Position numbers and translations under genes: made by a program. The notes under the pieces are model-generated. The model was not told where the DNA came from. It searched no databases and saw only the letters and a list, made by a program, of their open reading frames with translations. A stretch of DNA of 64,000 nt. Origin: Plotosus lineatus. Taxonomy: Eukaryota > Chordata > Actinopteri > Siluriformes > Plotosidae. Below are positions 11,496-23,721 of this stretch, in pieces; the first letter of the stretch is position 1; each line of letters starts with the position of its first letter. Where the stretch lies: positions 11,475,001-11,539,000 of the forward strand of contig CM045751.1 in assembly GCA_024760905.1 (NCBI GenBank), read 5' to 3'.

Positions 11496-12720
11496 CAGGT
11501 CCTTCTCAAAAAATTAGCATATTGTGATGAAGTTCATTATTTTCTGTAATGTACTGCTAAACATTAGACTTTCATATATTTTAGATTCATTACACACAAC
11601 TGAAGTAGTTCAAGTCTTTTATTGTTTTAATATTGATAATTTTGGCAAAAAAGTAAAGAAAAACCAAAAATCCCTATCTAAAAAATTAGCATATTTAATC
11701 CGACCAATAAAAAAAAGTGTTTTTAATACAAAAAAAGTCAACCTTCACTCAATACTCGGTCGGGAATCCTTTTGAAGAAATGACTGCTTCAATGCGGCGT
11801 GGCATGGAGGCACTCGGCCTGTGGCACTGCTGAGGTGTTATGGAGGCCCAGGATGCTTCGATAGCAGCCTTAAGCTCATCCACAGTGTGAGCTGTGTGAG
11901 CTCATCTGGTGTCTCTCAACTTTCTCTTCACAATATCCCACAGATTCTCGATGGGGTTCAGGTCAGGAGAGTTGGCAGGCCAATTGAGCACAGTAATAGC
12001 ATGGTCAGTAAACCATTTAGCAGTGGTTTTGGCACTGTGAGCAGGTGCCAGGTCGTGCTGAAAAATAAAATCTTCATCTCCATAAAGCTTTTCAGCAGAT
12101 GGAAGCATGAAGTGCTCCAAAATCTCCTGATAGCTAGTTGCATTGACCCTGCCCTTGATAAAACACAGTGGACCAACACCAGCAGCTGACATGGCACCCC
12201 AGACCATCACTGACTGTGGGTACTTGACACTGGACTTCAGGCATTTTGGCATTTTCTTCTCCCCAGTCTTCCTCCAGACTCTGGCACCTTGATTTCCGAA
12301 TGACATGCAAAATTTGCTTTCATCCGAAAAAGTACTTTGGACCACTGAGCAACAGTCCAGTGCTGCTTCTCTGTAGCCCAGGTCAGGTGCTTCTGCCGCT
12401 GTTTCTGGTTCAAAAGTGGCTTGACCTGGGGAATGTGGCACCTGTAGCCCATTTCCTGCACACGCCTGTGCACGGTGGCTCTGGATGTTTCTACTTCAGA
12501 GTCAGTCCACTGCTTCCACAGGTCCCCCAAGGTCTGGAATTGGCCCTTCTCCACAATCTTCCTCAGGGTCCGGTTACTTCTTCTGGTTGTGCAGTGTTTT
12601 CTGCCACACTTTTTCCTTCCCACAGACGTCCCACTGAGGTGGCTTGATACAGCACTCTGGGAACAGCCTATTCGCTCAGAGATTTCTTTCTGTGTCTTAC
12701 CCTCTTGCCATTAACTGCAG
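11496..12720 (-). mobile_element. Tc1-like element, one end lost
   Basis: The left end CAGGTCCTTCTCAAAAAATT follows a TA and is the classic Tc1 terminus. No matching end appears on the right, where the transposase N-terminus is also cut. Confidence 0.85.
11902..12705 (-). pseudogene. Tc1/mariner transposase, frameshifted
   Basis: The N-terminal part has a helix-turn-helix (TQKEISERIGCSQSAVSSHL) and GRKKCGRKH. The C-terminal 179-codon frame has FSDESKF, FQHDLAPAHSAK and NSPDLNPIENLW, the DD34E triad. The two frames overlap near 12300-12345, where a single missing base separates them. The start codon is not seen. Confidence 0.9.
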
Positions 12721-12724
12721 AAAG

Positions 12725-13825
12725 TGAGGGATCTCTGTATCCCAAAACATTTCAGTTCTTATTGATTTCCTGAAGTGATTAAAAAAGTGTGGCACTCCAC
12801 AATGTTTGACCACACACTTAGACAACTGGGGTATAAAATGAAGGCAGAGCGCGTCCAAAACATGAAACTTAAAAGAATTATGTTTTCAACTTCATCAGGA
12901 TCCCATATTATGGTGTATCAAACTCTGATAAGCTCTCTGCTATGCTCTACCACAATTCCCACATTCTATCATGATTGGTGTCAAATCATAATAAACCTTG
13001 AATAATCATGGAGATTGTGGACATAATGTCCTCAGTGTAAACCCAGGGTGACCAACTTACTGCGTCAGATGTGACTAATAATCCTGTAATTTATTCCAAC
13101 AAAAAGGGAGTACAGTACGTATTAGACTCCTCACTGAACTGCGTGAGTTCAGTAGTCTTGCCAGCTCCTCCTTCTGGTTTGGAAGAACATTCCGTCTGCT
13201 ATGTAGTGATTTTATTTATCCAAGTGCTCACTTTTATGATAAGTCCTACAGTACATGGATGTGACATTTTAGCAAAAATAACTGATAGTTCAAAGATTTA
13301 CAAGATGGCTGGACTCTGTCCTTTCAAGACCACTCAAGAAAAAAGGCAAGGCAGTTGTCTTTAATTGGCATTATCATCTCTTTTTATCACACAGCTTAAG
13401 ATGATCTTGCATATACTTTTCTTCAATCATCAAAACTAGTTGAAGCACAGATTTAAGTCAGAAAAACTGATGTAAACATTAAAATTACAAAAAAATTCAT
13501 ACACCATTAGTTTGTATATTGTAAATGATTTCTACTCCTGGGTGATTGTTTACTTTCTGGTACCACAAACTGCGTAGTTCTGTAAGAATTTTTATAACAC
13601 TATAACACTTTATATGTAATATATAAATTGTAAAAACAAATGATGCTAGGTCATTGAACGATACTATGTTAACAAAAAAAACCTGCTGATCTCAGAAGGA
13701 AGTGAAGTTTACAATTAAATGGGCTGGCAATATTTAGAATTCCTGGGACAATATAACATTACATAACCAATATATTGCATAACTCGAAAATGGTGGTTTA
13801 TACACTGCATAACTGTCACTTTGTT
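12725..13825. other. No gene or repeat recognised
   Basis: AT-rich intergenic DNA between the dpep upstream region and the next SINE tail. Short ORFs show no domain or splice context. Confidence 0.5.
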
Positions 13826-13925
13826 TCTGCCTGCGATGGCCTGGCGAGATGTCCAGGGTGTACTCTGCTCTCACCGGAGTCAGGTGAGATAGGTGCCAGC
13901 CTCCCTCCAACTCCAACTGGGATTA
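13826..13925 (+). repeat. L2-type SINE tail
   Basis: The block CTGGCGAGATGTCCAGGGTG...GATAGGTGCCAGCC without a head. Confidence 0.6.
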
Positions 13926-14034
13926 AGCTATTCAGCCATGAAGGTGAAGCTCATGCTTGTTTGCGACTCGAACCAGCAACCTTTTGATTCCAAAGCTGCT
14001 TCTCTAACGATTTGGCTATGGCTGCCTCAATTTG
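13925..14034 (-). repeat. Another tRNA-like SINE head
   Basis: The minus strand reads GGCAGCCATAGCCAAATCGT, then GTTGCTGGTTCGAGTCGCAA, an A/B box pair different from families A and B. It abuts the L2-type tail. Confidence 0.5.
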
Positions 14035-14730
14035 TTTCTCAAAGCAACATATCCCCAAGTGTTTCATAATTTACTGGTTGAGGCATCAACATAGTTCTGC
14101 TCTTGTTAATAGCTGAGTTTGATGGTTCAGACGACAGAAAGATTATTAGAGAATTGTGAATTTAAATGATTAATGCTTTTGATAAATTATTCATTCATTC
14201 GGTCATTTTCTGCACCACCCAACCACCAACTGCTCTTTGGCATCCCCAATAAGTGTTGGAGCCACCACTCTGAGTGTGTGTATGTATGTGCTCACTGTGA
14301 ATGGCTTAAATTCAGAGACAATAATTTCCCTTGTGGGGTTAATACAGTACAGCAAAAAATAGAACTCAATAACAGGGGGTAATGGGAACTGAGGTGAGGT
14401 TTTTATGTTACCACCTGAAAGTTTATTATTATCCAATAACAACACATCCTTAAGCGTTTCACTTCTCTTACAGCATGGGATAGGGATATTCCAACAATTA
14501 TATTTTAAGTAAATCAATTTGCATTTCGTTAACTGGGAATTAACAAGGTCTATCAGCCATTTGAATGAAATGAGCAGTGCATTATTTAAGGTGATTAGTG
14601 ATGATCTGTAACAAATATACTGTAGGTCATTGCTCCAAATAAAATAAATATCATTGAGTCACAGCATAAATCTTTTATTGGTTATTTCTTGAATATGACT
14701 GCCAGGCCCCACAAGGAAGGAATCCACAAA
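14035..14730. other. No gene recognised
   Basis: AT-rich DNA with no conserved motif seen on either strand. Confidence 0.45.
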
Positions 14731-14734
14731 AGTC

Positions 14735-14890
14735 TGGACAGTTCACCAGGCCAGCAAAGGGCAGAAACACACTGACGGCTATGCAGCTACTCTTGTTGAA
14801 AGTCAGCAATGGTTCTTTTACATGAACCTCACACCTTAGACAGTGAGAGACATGGCTGGCCTTTGGTAACCCAGTTAGCTGCACTGGGGG
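14735..14890 (-). repeat. tRNA SINE family A, body only
   Basis: Reverse copy from the GGACAGTTCACCAGGCC block to AGTTAGCTGCACTGGGGG; the tRNA head is missing. Confidence 0.65.
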
Positions 14891-15292
14891 TATATATGGA
14901 CATGTTTTTACGAATTGCTGGTTATTTATACAGTAACTATTCGTTAGTATTTGACAAATTTATTTATCATACTGACAGTTTGTGAGTTTACCTTCTGGTA
15001 TTTCATAAACATCTAATTCAAATATCTTGGAGAATATTAGAGCTCATACGCTGAAATATGAAGCAGAGGTTCTGTGGAAACCAGGATTTTTTAAAAACGT
15101 AGACAATGTCAAATGTAAAATTTTTTACTTTGACTGGGTTTTACCATATAACATTTAAATGCTAAATAAATGAAAAGCTAAATTTGCAAATCGAGAAAGC
15201 CACAATTTGTTGTGAAAATGTTTAAGTATAAAACCTGTTCATATACATATAATAATATGCAACTGCCTTTTGCTCAAAGTCTGCTGGCATTA

Positions 15293-16145
15293 CAGTCAGC
15301 CCTCCACTTACGAAAACCTCTGAATACGAAAAATCCAGGTTACAAAAAACATTTTCCTAAATTTTCACCCTCTGTCTACGAAAAGAACCTCTTTTTACAA
15401 AAAGCGCCAAAAGCGCCATTGAAAAATTCAAATGCGCCATTCAAACAATGCGCAAGTTGCTCTCTCATTGGCTGTCTCCCAACATCCCACCCCGCTGGCC
15501 TCCCATTGTCCAGGAGGGAGCTGAACTGTACCCATACGAACTGTACCCATACGTCCTGTACCCATACGTCCTGTTTGTCACACACGTGAAGGAGAGTTGA
15601 ACAGGACTGTTGGCTCGTGAGGTTTTTTGAGAGTGATCATTGCAGTGTTATATTTCGTTATCCATCATGGACTCCAAGAAAGTGATTCCCGGTGACAGAA
15701 AAGAAGAAGCGGGTTCCATTATCAATCGAAGTGAAGCAGGAGATAATAAAAAAATACGAAAGTGGGATGCGATTGAGGGAAATCTCAAAGGAGTATGGTT
15801 GAAACCCCTCTACAATCGGGACGATATTTAGGCAGAAGGAGACCTTATAAGTGAAGATACAGTGACGGAGGTGATTATTTCGGAACGATATTGAAGCAGA
15901 AGGAGGCATTAAAAGCGAAGCTACAGTGACAGAGGCGATTATTTCGGAAAAAGCAACCGCCATATTTAAGGACCTCGTGAAGGAGGGTGGGCGTGAGGGT
16001 TCTTCAGATCAGCAGCTCCCAGACTTTAAAGCGTCGCATGGGTGGTTCAAGAGATTTAAAAAAAGGTAAATAATTTACTTATGAAATCTCCAGGTTACGA
16101 AAAAGGCACTGGAACGGATTAATTTTGTAAGTAGAGGGCCGACTG
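15293..16145 (+). mobile_element. Tigger (pogo-like) element with transposase remnant
   Basis: The ends are CAGTCAGCCCTCCACTTACG and the complement CAGTCGGCCCTCTACTTACA, flanked by TA. The element is 853 bp and internally deleted. Confidence 0.85.
15667..16070 (+). pseudogene. Tigger transposase N-terminal fragment
   Basis: MDSKKVIPGDRKEEAGSI starts the psq-like DNA-binding part. After frame breaks the CENP-B-type block FKASHGWFKRFKKR is seen at about 16021-16068. The DDE catalytic domain is absent. Confidence 0.75.
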
Positions 16146-16149
16146 TATT

Positions 16150-17235
16150 GCTAACCTCTCCCACAACCCTGAAAAGAGATAAATTACATTTATATTTATT
16201 CCATTTTTCAGAAGCCCTTATCCAGAGTGACTCACATTTAATCATATTTATACACCTGAGTTTCTATCAGGGATCCTAGATTTCCGCTATTTACCAGAAT
16301 TCCGCTATTTTTACTCACCTATTTAGCATAATTTCGCTATTTTTTTTCCAGTTTCAGAAGCCCTGTGGACCCTTTGACCCCCCCAGTTGAAATATTTAAT
16401 ATTTCCTCTATTTATGAACCCGTTTCCTCAATTTTTTTCTAAGCCGTGCTGGGATCCTTGGTCTATGGCTTAAGGGCCTTATTGGTGGTACTGGGACGTG
16501 AACCCATGACCATCTGATCATTAAATCGAATATTAAACCATTAAGTGACCACTGTCCACTACTAATTATTCATGGATAACTGGATGGATACAGTCTCCAC
16601 TGGCAGTGCTTTGTTCGAGTTTTCCTTTCTGACAAATTTGCATGTGCAAAATAAAAGAATAGAAAGCCAAAAGTTCTTTTCAACACAAGTTTTCTCATAC
16701 GTTCAGATCGAGGAATTTGGAGCTGTGAGACAATATTACCACAGTATATTTTTTCAGGCACAAGTTAATAAAAAAAAAATCTAACAAAACATTCAAATAA
16801 GAAGTAAATCTATCAGTTGAGGCCAACATATTAACACGAGGAGCTATGAATCAATGATAAAAAGGGAGGAATGCTGGACACCAGCAATCCATCATGACAC
16901 TTCAGCAATCCAGCTGGCGGCCATCTCGGAGAGTGGTGCTATGATTGCTGTGCTATGATTGTTGCATTGATTGGTGGTGAATCATTCTTCCATTCTAAAA
17001 AATATTATTTCGTTGTTTGGCCTGCACATTGTATGCCCGAGGTTTTCTCGTCCTTTGGTGACTGTTATTGCTATAGTGCAGCCAACTGAAATAAGTACAG
17101 CTGCAAATGTGAGATGAGAATACAACTTTATATACAATACCATTCAAAAGTTTGGATTCAGTTTAAATCCATTAGAATGAACAGATACGCCCAAGGTTTT
17201 GACTGGTACCATATGATATATAAACTGTATTATAT
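16150..17235. other. Intergenic DNA with a short degenerate repeat
   Basis: 16170-16260 resembles the TTTTCAGAAGCCCTTATCCA module of fish interspersed repeats. I recognise nothing in the rest. Confidence 0.4.
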
Positions 17236-17239
17236 GATT

Positions 17240-17405
17240 AGGAGGAGTTAAATGGTGAGGACAGAGAAGAAGCAGATGATTCTTCATTGAGCAATACACC
17301 CAGTATGCATTCCTGAAGACAGCCAGACTGGCTCTCTTCAGGAATGCATACTGGGTGTGTTGCTCAATAAAGAATTACTTGTTTCTTCTCATCCTGTTTT
17401 AAGAG
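17240..17405. repeat. Long hairpin-forming palindrome
   Basis: 33-base arms at 17287-17319 and 17335-17367 pair with one G-T wobble, and the 15-base loop is itself self-complementary (GCCAGACTGGC). Outer arms with mismatches extend the fold to roughly 165 bases. Confidence 0.85.
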
Positions 17406-17618
17406 ACTTCTTATTTTATTGAACGATTATTCCAATAAAGCTTTGATTTGTTATTAGTTGCCTTTATTATGGGCTATATGAGAAAATAATGTCAACAAAT
17501 TGATAGAAATAATGGGTCCGACAACTACTCCGTGGTATGACCACTCAGAAAGGCGTCTGAGTTTCCAACACAATGAGGAAGTCCCCAGGGGGTGTGACCT
17601 CCAGCATACCTCCTAGAG

Positions 17619-17953
17619 CAGGGGTCACCAACTTTTTTGAAACTGAGAGCTACTTCTTGGGTACCAATTAATGTAAAGGGCCATCAGGACGATACATACT
17701 TCTGAAGTAACTAATTTGCTCAATTTACCTATAATTTTATGTTATTATTAATAATTAATGATATTCATCTATGTGAAGATATTGATTTGATTAAAAAAAT
17801 AGCAAAAAAAAAAATATTAGACGCAGCTCAATGGAGCGTGGCACTATGGAGTCACGGGCCTGTTCTAAAAATAGCAGTGAACAGGCCTGCGGGCACCTCA
17901 TGTTGATCTTGAGGGCGACCTGATGCCCGCGGGTAACATGTTGGTGACCCCTG
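17619..17953. mobile_element. Non-autonomous hAT element, perfect target duplication
   Basis: The ends are CAGGGGTCACCAAC and GTTGGTGACCCCTG. The 8-bp duplication tcctagag lies at 17611-17618 and 17954-17961. The element is 335 bp with no coding capacity. Confidence 0.93.
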
Positions 17954-18162
17954 TCCTAGAGACTCAAAAAAAGGTTGGGAACTCTAAATAAGCAGAAGCA
18001 TAAACAACAATCAGGACAGGTTTCATTTGAATTGCATGAATCATTACTATTACATTGCTATACACCTGCTATATTTAAATGCTTTATAAATGTGTTTTTG
18101 CATTATATCATATTAGCGCAGACAAAAGAGGTAGTACTGTATGTGATCTATCTGACATTTGA

Positions 18163-18186
18163 TCTTTATATATATATATATATATA

Positions 18187-18248
<62 letters not shown>

Positions 18249-18359
18249 TGAGTAGATCCTTCCGTAAGAGAGTGCTCAATACTTTTGGTAAAGCAAATAA
18301 TAAAAATAAAAGGACACTCTGTGATAAATGGAGTTTCAATAGAAAGTCTTTGTCCTGTC

Positions 18360-18419
<60 letters not shown>
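18163..18419. repeat. Two (AT)n microsatellites
   Basis: 18163-18242 and 18362-18419, separated by about 120 bases of unique sequence. Confidence 0.9.
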
Positions 18420-18422
<3 letters not shown>

Positions 18423-18785
18423 ATCCCTCACTGTCCGCTGTAAATTGGGACAGAGATCCCTCCGCAACCGCCGAAATCCTTGAAGTAGGATCAACCCCCC
18501 CCCCCCGACTGACATATACGTACATGTATATGTGTATATAATATCAATAAATACATATTCAATGCTATAATTGCTTATATAATAAATAAAATAAAATATA
18601 CATACACACATACAGACATGTGTCCGCACACAGATGTGCATCTCACATAAAAATGTAAGTAGTCTTGATTGGGGGGGGGGGGATTAGGTTGGGTTTTTTT
18701 TTTGTTTGTTTGTTTTTGTTTGTACAGGGTTTTTTTGGCATAATTGGCCTTGTTTTTATGGCATTTTCTTTTAATTTTTACTGTG
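18418..18785 (+). mobile_element. pogo-like MITE, right end lost
   Basis: Begins AGGGATCCCTCACTGTCCGC and shares the body (ATATCAATAAATACATATTC, then TTGTTT-rich sequence) with the copies at 29401, 40064, 48616, 56578 and 60683. It ends in a GT/AT microsatellite. Confidence 0.7.
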
Positions 18786-18802
18786 TGTGTGTGTGTGTGT
18801 CT

Positions 18803-18882
<80 letters not shown>

Positions 18883-18950
18883 ACACTGTATATAGTATCA
18901 GTTTGAATCAGTAACACTGAGATGAAGTCACACTTCAAAGTTTGCTTCCC

Positions 18951-19000
<50 letters not shown>
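18779..19000. repeat. (GT)n, (AT)n and (CT)n microsatellites
   Basis: GT then AT to about 18880, and a CT run at 18951-18997. Confidence 0.9.
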
Positions 19001-19002
<2 letters not shown>

Positions 19003-19520
19003 ACTTCACTATAACCATATGTTGAAAATCAAGTGTTTTTTCAAACTCTTTTTGAAGCTTTTCTGAATACAAACAAAAATACAGTTAATTCCCATAGGAT
19101 GAATTTATAAAGGAATTTTAAAGGAAAATCAGTAATAAGAATCTGTCCTGTTTCTCTGTAGGCTTGTTCATTAAACTTGTAGATTGCACTTTTAGAAATC
19201 AAATACATTCATATATATTTGGCATAATATCTAAACCAAGACACTGCTTTGCTTGAAATAAGGTTAATTTCTTCACAGGTATATACTGACCAACCATAAC
19301 ACTTTCACCACCGGTCTGCTTTAAGGCTAGGAAGCCCATAGTTGTGTATGAGGATGTACAAACACTCATACTTGTTCATTCTTCCTGCTTCCATCAGATC
19401 ATTTTATAGAAATAACTGTTCTCCACGTCCCACTCCTTGGTTACTGCCACTCTAACTAGATATTAAATGTTCGTTAATTCAACTTGTCAGTTCTCATTAT
19501 GCTTATTCATTATCTGAACT
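19001..19520. other. No gene recognised
   Basis: AT-rich intergenic DNA. Confidence 0.4.
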
Positions 19521-19521
19521 G

Positions 19522-19830
19522 TTTTATTCTAATTAGGGTCACGGAGAGGTTGGCGCCCATCTCAGCCATCTCTGGGGAGCGCAGAGTACACCCTGGACGG
19601 CAACCAGAAACATGCTGACGGCAACTCAATGACCTATGCTTTATGAAAAACAGCAATGTATTTTTTTTTTTTACATGCCTCTCACCACAGACAGTGAGGG
19701 ACATTTAATGGCCTTTGATAACCCAGTTAGATGCACTTGGGAGACAGAAGAGACAACTTGGTGATAGCTTGCTTGAACCCCCGACCTTCAGATCAGTAAG
19801 TCAGCACCCTACTATTAAACCAGCACTGTT
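19522..19830 (-). repeat. tRNA SINE family A, L2-type tail
   Basis: Reverse copy from TAATTAGGGTCACGGAGAGG to the head complement near AGCACCCTACTATTAAACCA. It is diverged. Confidence 0.65.
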
Positions 19831-20355
19831 CCTGATTGTTATGTTTTTAATAGTATGATCTAAAGGGTTAGTGCTTTGACTCAATCTTGTTGTGAATGTT
19901 CTACTTTTTCTAAAATGACATATGTTTCTGTTATCACATATCTATGAAAAAGTCGTTCTGGAATTTAGAAAAACAGTTACACCCAAAAGGAATTGTGTAA
20001 TGATAAGTAATGTATGAATTGAGTAAAGACTTGAGATATTTTCATTACTGATATTGACTCAGTCTTGGCAAAGTCAACAAGGTTAGTAGGCTAAACGGCA
20101 TAATTTATCAAACTGGATTTGAGTACATGTCTTCAAAGGACCTTTATACAAGTAAAGTGGAATTCATGAACGTCCCATAATTTCTGATTTTTTTTTTTTT
20201 TTGCCTACCTAATTCATGCTCCTGAATGTGGGTACAGTTGTAAATAAGAATACTACTTTAATGTAAATCTTAACTCATCATCATCCGAGCATACAATTTG
20301 CATGGATTAGTGTATTGGATTATATAATTATATCTACTGTATACAGTATACAGTA

Positions 20356-20695
20356 TGGGGGCAGTGGTGGCCTAGGGTGCTGGATTGCTGATCCTAAGGT
20401 TGGGGGTTTGAGTCCCACTCTCCACAAGGTTGTCACTGTCCCCACCCCCCCAGTGCAGCTAACTGGGGTATTGAAGGCCGGCCATGTCTCTCACTGTCTG
20501 TGGTGAGAGGTTCATGTAAAAGAACCATTGCTGACTTTCGTAAAGAGTAACTGCAAATTCGTCAGTGTGTTTCTGTCCCTTGCTAAAGGGTTGTGTCAGG
20601 AAGGGCATCCGACGTAAAAACCTATGCCAAATCAAACGTGCGAATCATTCGCTGTGGCGAACCCTGATAAAGGGAAAAAGCCGAAAGGAAATTTC
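20356..20695 (+). repeat. tRNA SINE family A, RTE-type tail
   Basis: tRNA-like head, shared body, then GGGTTGTGTCAGGAAGGGCA, ATCCGACGTAAAA and the ATTCGCTGTGGCGAACCCTG end, which match an RTE-like LINE. Confidence 0.8.
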
Positions 20696-20875
20696 ATCTA
20701 CTGTATACAGTATATCTGACTTATTTACCATGTACAGCGTCTACAGCAATTAGTAGTTTACTTTATCCAGAGGGACTAATAAAACATTTTAAGCTTATTA
20801 GTTACTAATAAAAAATAGTAACACCTCCATGGCCAGGTCATTGAATCATGAACAAAGAACACCAAATATATATAC

Positions 20876-20903
20876 AGTGTGTGTGTGTGCGTGTGTGTGT
20901 GTA

Positions 20904-20963
<60 letters not shown>
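20876..20963. repeat. (GT)n / (AT)n microsatellite
   Basis: GT-rich then AT dinucleotides. Confidence 0.9.
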
Positions 20964-20964
<1 letters not shown>

Positions 20965-20965
20965 T

Positions 20966-21194
20966 TTTCCTTTACGCTTTTCCCTTTGTCAGGGGTTGCC
21001 ACAGCGAATTATCTGATTCGCACGTTTGATTTGGCATAGGTTTTTACATCGGATGCCCTTCCTGACACAACCCTTTAGCAAGGGACAGAAACACACTGAC
21101 GGTTTTGTAGCTACTTGTTTACGAAAGTCAGCAAGTCAGCAATTGTTCTTTTACGTGCCTCACACCATAGACAGTGAGAGACATGTCCCGCCTT

Positions 21195-21198
<4 letters not shown>
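20966..21198 (-). repeat. tRNA SINE family A, RTE-type tail, head replaced by (AT)n
   Basis: Reverse copy from TCCTTTACGCTTTTCCCTTT through TCGGATGCCCTTCCTGACAC to the body; the AT run begins where the rest of the body should follow. Confidence 0.7.
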
Positions 21199-21286
<88 letters not shown>

Positions 21287-21346
21287 GCACACTGTATTTG
21301 TATATATACACTGTATATGTATGTGTGTGTGTGTGTAATGTATGTA

Positions 21347-21396
<50 letters not shown>
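21197..21396. repeat. (AT)n / (GT)n microsatellite
   Basis: Two AT runs separated by GT-rich sequence. Confidence 0.9.
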
Positions 21397-21397
<1 letters not shown>

Positions 21398-21479
21398 AAC
21401 TATTTTCTTTTATTAAAGAACATAAAGCTTAAACAAATACATACATAAATAAATGAAGTTAGATACAACTGGATTGTAT

Positions 21480-21605
21480 GTGTGCTGGCTTTGCAATGGC
21501 CTGGTGAGCTGTTCACGGTGTACTACCCTCCATCCACCCACCACCAGAGTCAGCTGAGATGAGTTTATGCTTCCCCAGGACCCTTATTAGGATATTGCAG
21601 CTTAG
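21480..21605 (+). repeat. Degenerate L2-type tail
   Basis: GCAATGGCCTGGTGAGCTGT followed by a diverged tail. Confidence 0.45.
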
Positions 21606-22190
21606 AAAATGAATTACAATGAATTGGTAGAATTGAAATCAAGCCTAAACACGGTATGAATCAGTCTGTGTTTGCTGAAAAGCTATAAACAAATGGCTCA
21701 GTTCATGGAAGATCTGATACACACACCGTCATTGATGATAAATGATGTTTAAAGACAGGCATAATTTCCAAAGGATAAAAGCCTCTGTAAGCAAAGTGCA
21801 AAACTGTGAGTCAACATATACTGTCCATGACACTTTTATCAATTCAAAAATAGCAGTTTCACTACGGGAGGTGTACTTGATGTACTTTGTACATCATCTC
21901 CTGGGTACAGTGTAGATCTTTCTGTTTTTATTTCCTTTTCATATAATCCTTTTGCCAGTTTACTTAAATCATGCCTAATCCACCGTGTCATGTTTTTTTC
22001 CGTCCATTATTTACGCCACTTATCCAGCAGGTTTCTGGTGGAAGCTGGAGTCAATCTCACTTGTAGTGAGAGGCGGGGTACCTCCTGAATAGCACGCCAC
22101 CCTATGAAAGAATTAATTAATAAAAGAACAAATATACACAAACAATTTATTCTACGGGCAAATTAAAGTAGCCATTTAACCTGCAGTCAT
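21606..22190. other. No gene recognised
   Basis: Intergenic; a diverged tail-like piece lies near 22020-22110 (TTATCCAGCAGGTTTCTGGT). Confidence 0.4.
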
Positions 22191-22194
22191 CTGC

Positions 22195-22510
22195 ATGTTG
22201 GGTGGCATGGTGGCTTAGCGGCTCATACATCTCCTTCATAGCAACATAGGTTTGAGTCCCAGGCTCAGCAAAGGTGGTTTTTTTTTTTTTTTTTGTGGTG
22301 TTTGTGTTGGTTTCAGCTATGTACTCCTGTTTCCTCCCACGGCCCAATGACATGCTTATTACACTAGTTGTCAGCTCCATATTTCCCCTAAGTGTGAGCA
22401 TGAATGGATTTTGTGTGTGTGTTGACTCTGTAATTGGCAAGTGAGTTGTCCAGAGTGTTCCACAGCTTCATCCAGAGCCAGCTGAGATAGGCTCCAGCCT
22501 TCCCGTGACA
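22195..22510 (+). repeat. tRNA SINE with L2-like tail
   Basis: Head GGCATGGTGGCTTAGCGGCT with GGTTTGAGTCC, middle TTTCCTCCCACGGCCCAATG, tail CAGCTGAGATAGGCTCCAGC. Confidence 0.7.
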
Positions 22511-23715
22511 GCAGTAAGAAAAAGCAGTCCAGATCTGTGGGAGGAAACTGGTGCACCATGAGGGTGTGTAGACAATGGATACATATACAACAATGTTTTT
22601 GTTACCTTGTTTCACTAATTAAAACCTGCTATACCACATGCCTGTCTATGTGGTTATTTTTATGTGGTTATTTTTTTTTTTCCAAATATGTTTATGCAAG
22701 CATCAAGGAAATTTGTGGTTTACAAATATAAATCAGACAGAATTGTTTGTGTGCTTCACACACATTTACAGACAACTTCACTAAATAGATTATGATCTAT
22801 AGATGAGGCCCTTTGGCTGCTAATGTTTAGGGCTGTATAAAAAAATATATCTACATATTTTGTGGTTATATGATGACACACTGTATGTTTTCCTAAAGTG
22901 AAAATATCAAAGGATGTTGCAGACAGAAATATATTTTTCAAGAAAGTAAACAATATTTTGACATTCAAATTCCATTCAAAGCTCCACAAAAATATTTACA
23001 CAGAAAAGTAATGCCAGAAAAAATACATTCACTTCTTCAACTTGTTTGCTGGTGCTCATTTCTCACCTTTGCTTCACATACAATGTCTGTTATATATCCT
23101 GTCTTACCCTCTTCTATATTAAGAAGTGTGATATAGAGTTTATATATATACAGTAGTTTGACTTTGTCACATGTTTATGAAGCAGTTCAGTACAGCCAAC
23201 AGGCCAGAAATGCTGCTCAGTTCACAGGTTTTTAGATAATGAAGTCTCAGCACTTTCCTGCTGTGACAGGAAATCTTCTAAAAGAACTTGAAAACATTAC
23301 CAGTTAAAAAAAAAACAAAAGTGAGATCAATATCTCCTTTGATATTTTCAAATGACCTAGTTTTTATACATCACTTTAAAATTTGTAGCAGCAGGATGTT
23401 ATTATAGCAAACACGGTACTGTATAGCATTTCTGTTTTAAACCATTTTAGTATTTCCAGCATTTTATTTAAGAATATACAAGATTGTATTTTGCCAGCAG
23501 CACTTACTGTAGTGGAATGTCAACGTGAGATCAATTATTAGTTATTATAGCAACTATTAACAGCGATTAACTAACCACCCCTTTTTTATCTTTTCCTTGA
23601 AGTTTGAAAGGTAATACTTTAATTAATGTAACTGAGAATATGTAAAGTGGAGGACTTTTCTTTATAGTTACAGCTTTCCTTCTGTCTCTTACACAGTTTT
23701 AACATGTCACACTCC
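22511..23715. other. No gene recognised
   Basis: AT-rich DNA upstream of the RTE fragment; no domain or repeat recognised. Confidence 0.45.
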
Positions 23716-23721
23716 TGCCAT

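Noticed and set aside
11902..12623. Two separate protein-coding genes
   Set aside because: They are the two halves of one Tc1 transposase separated by a frameshift.
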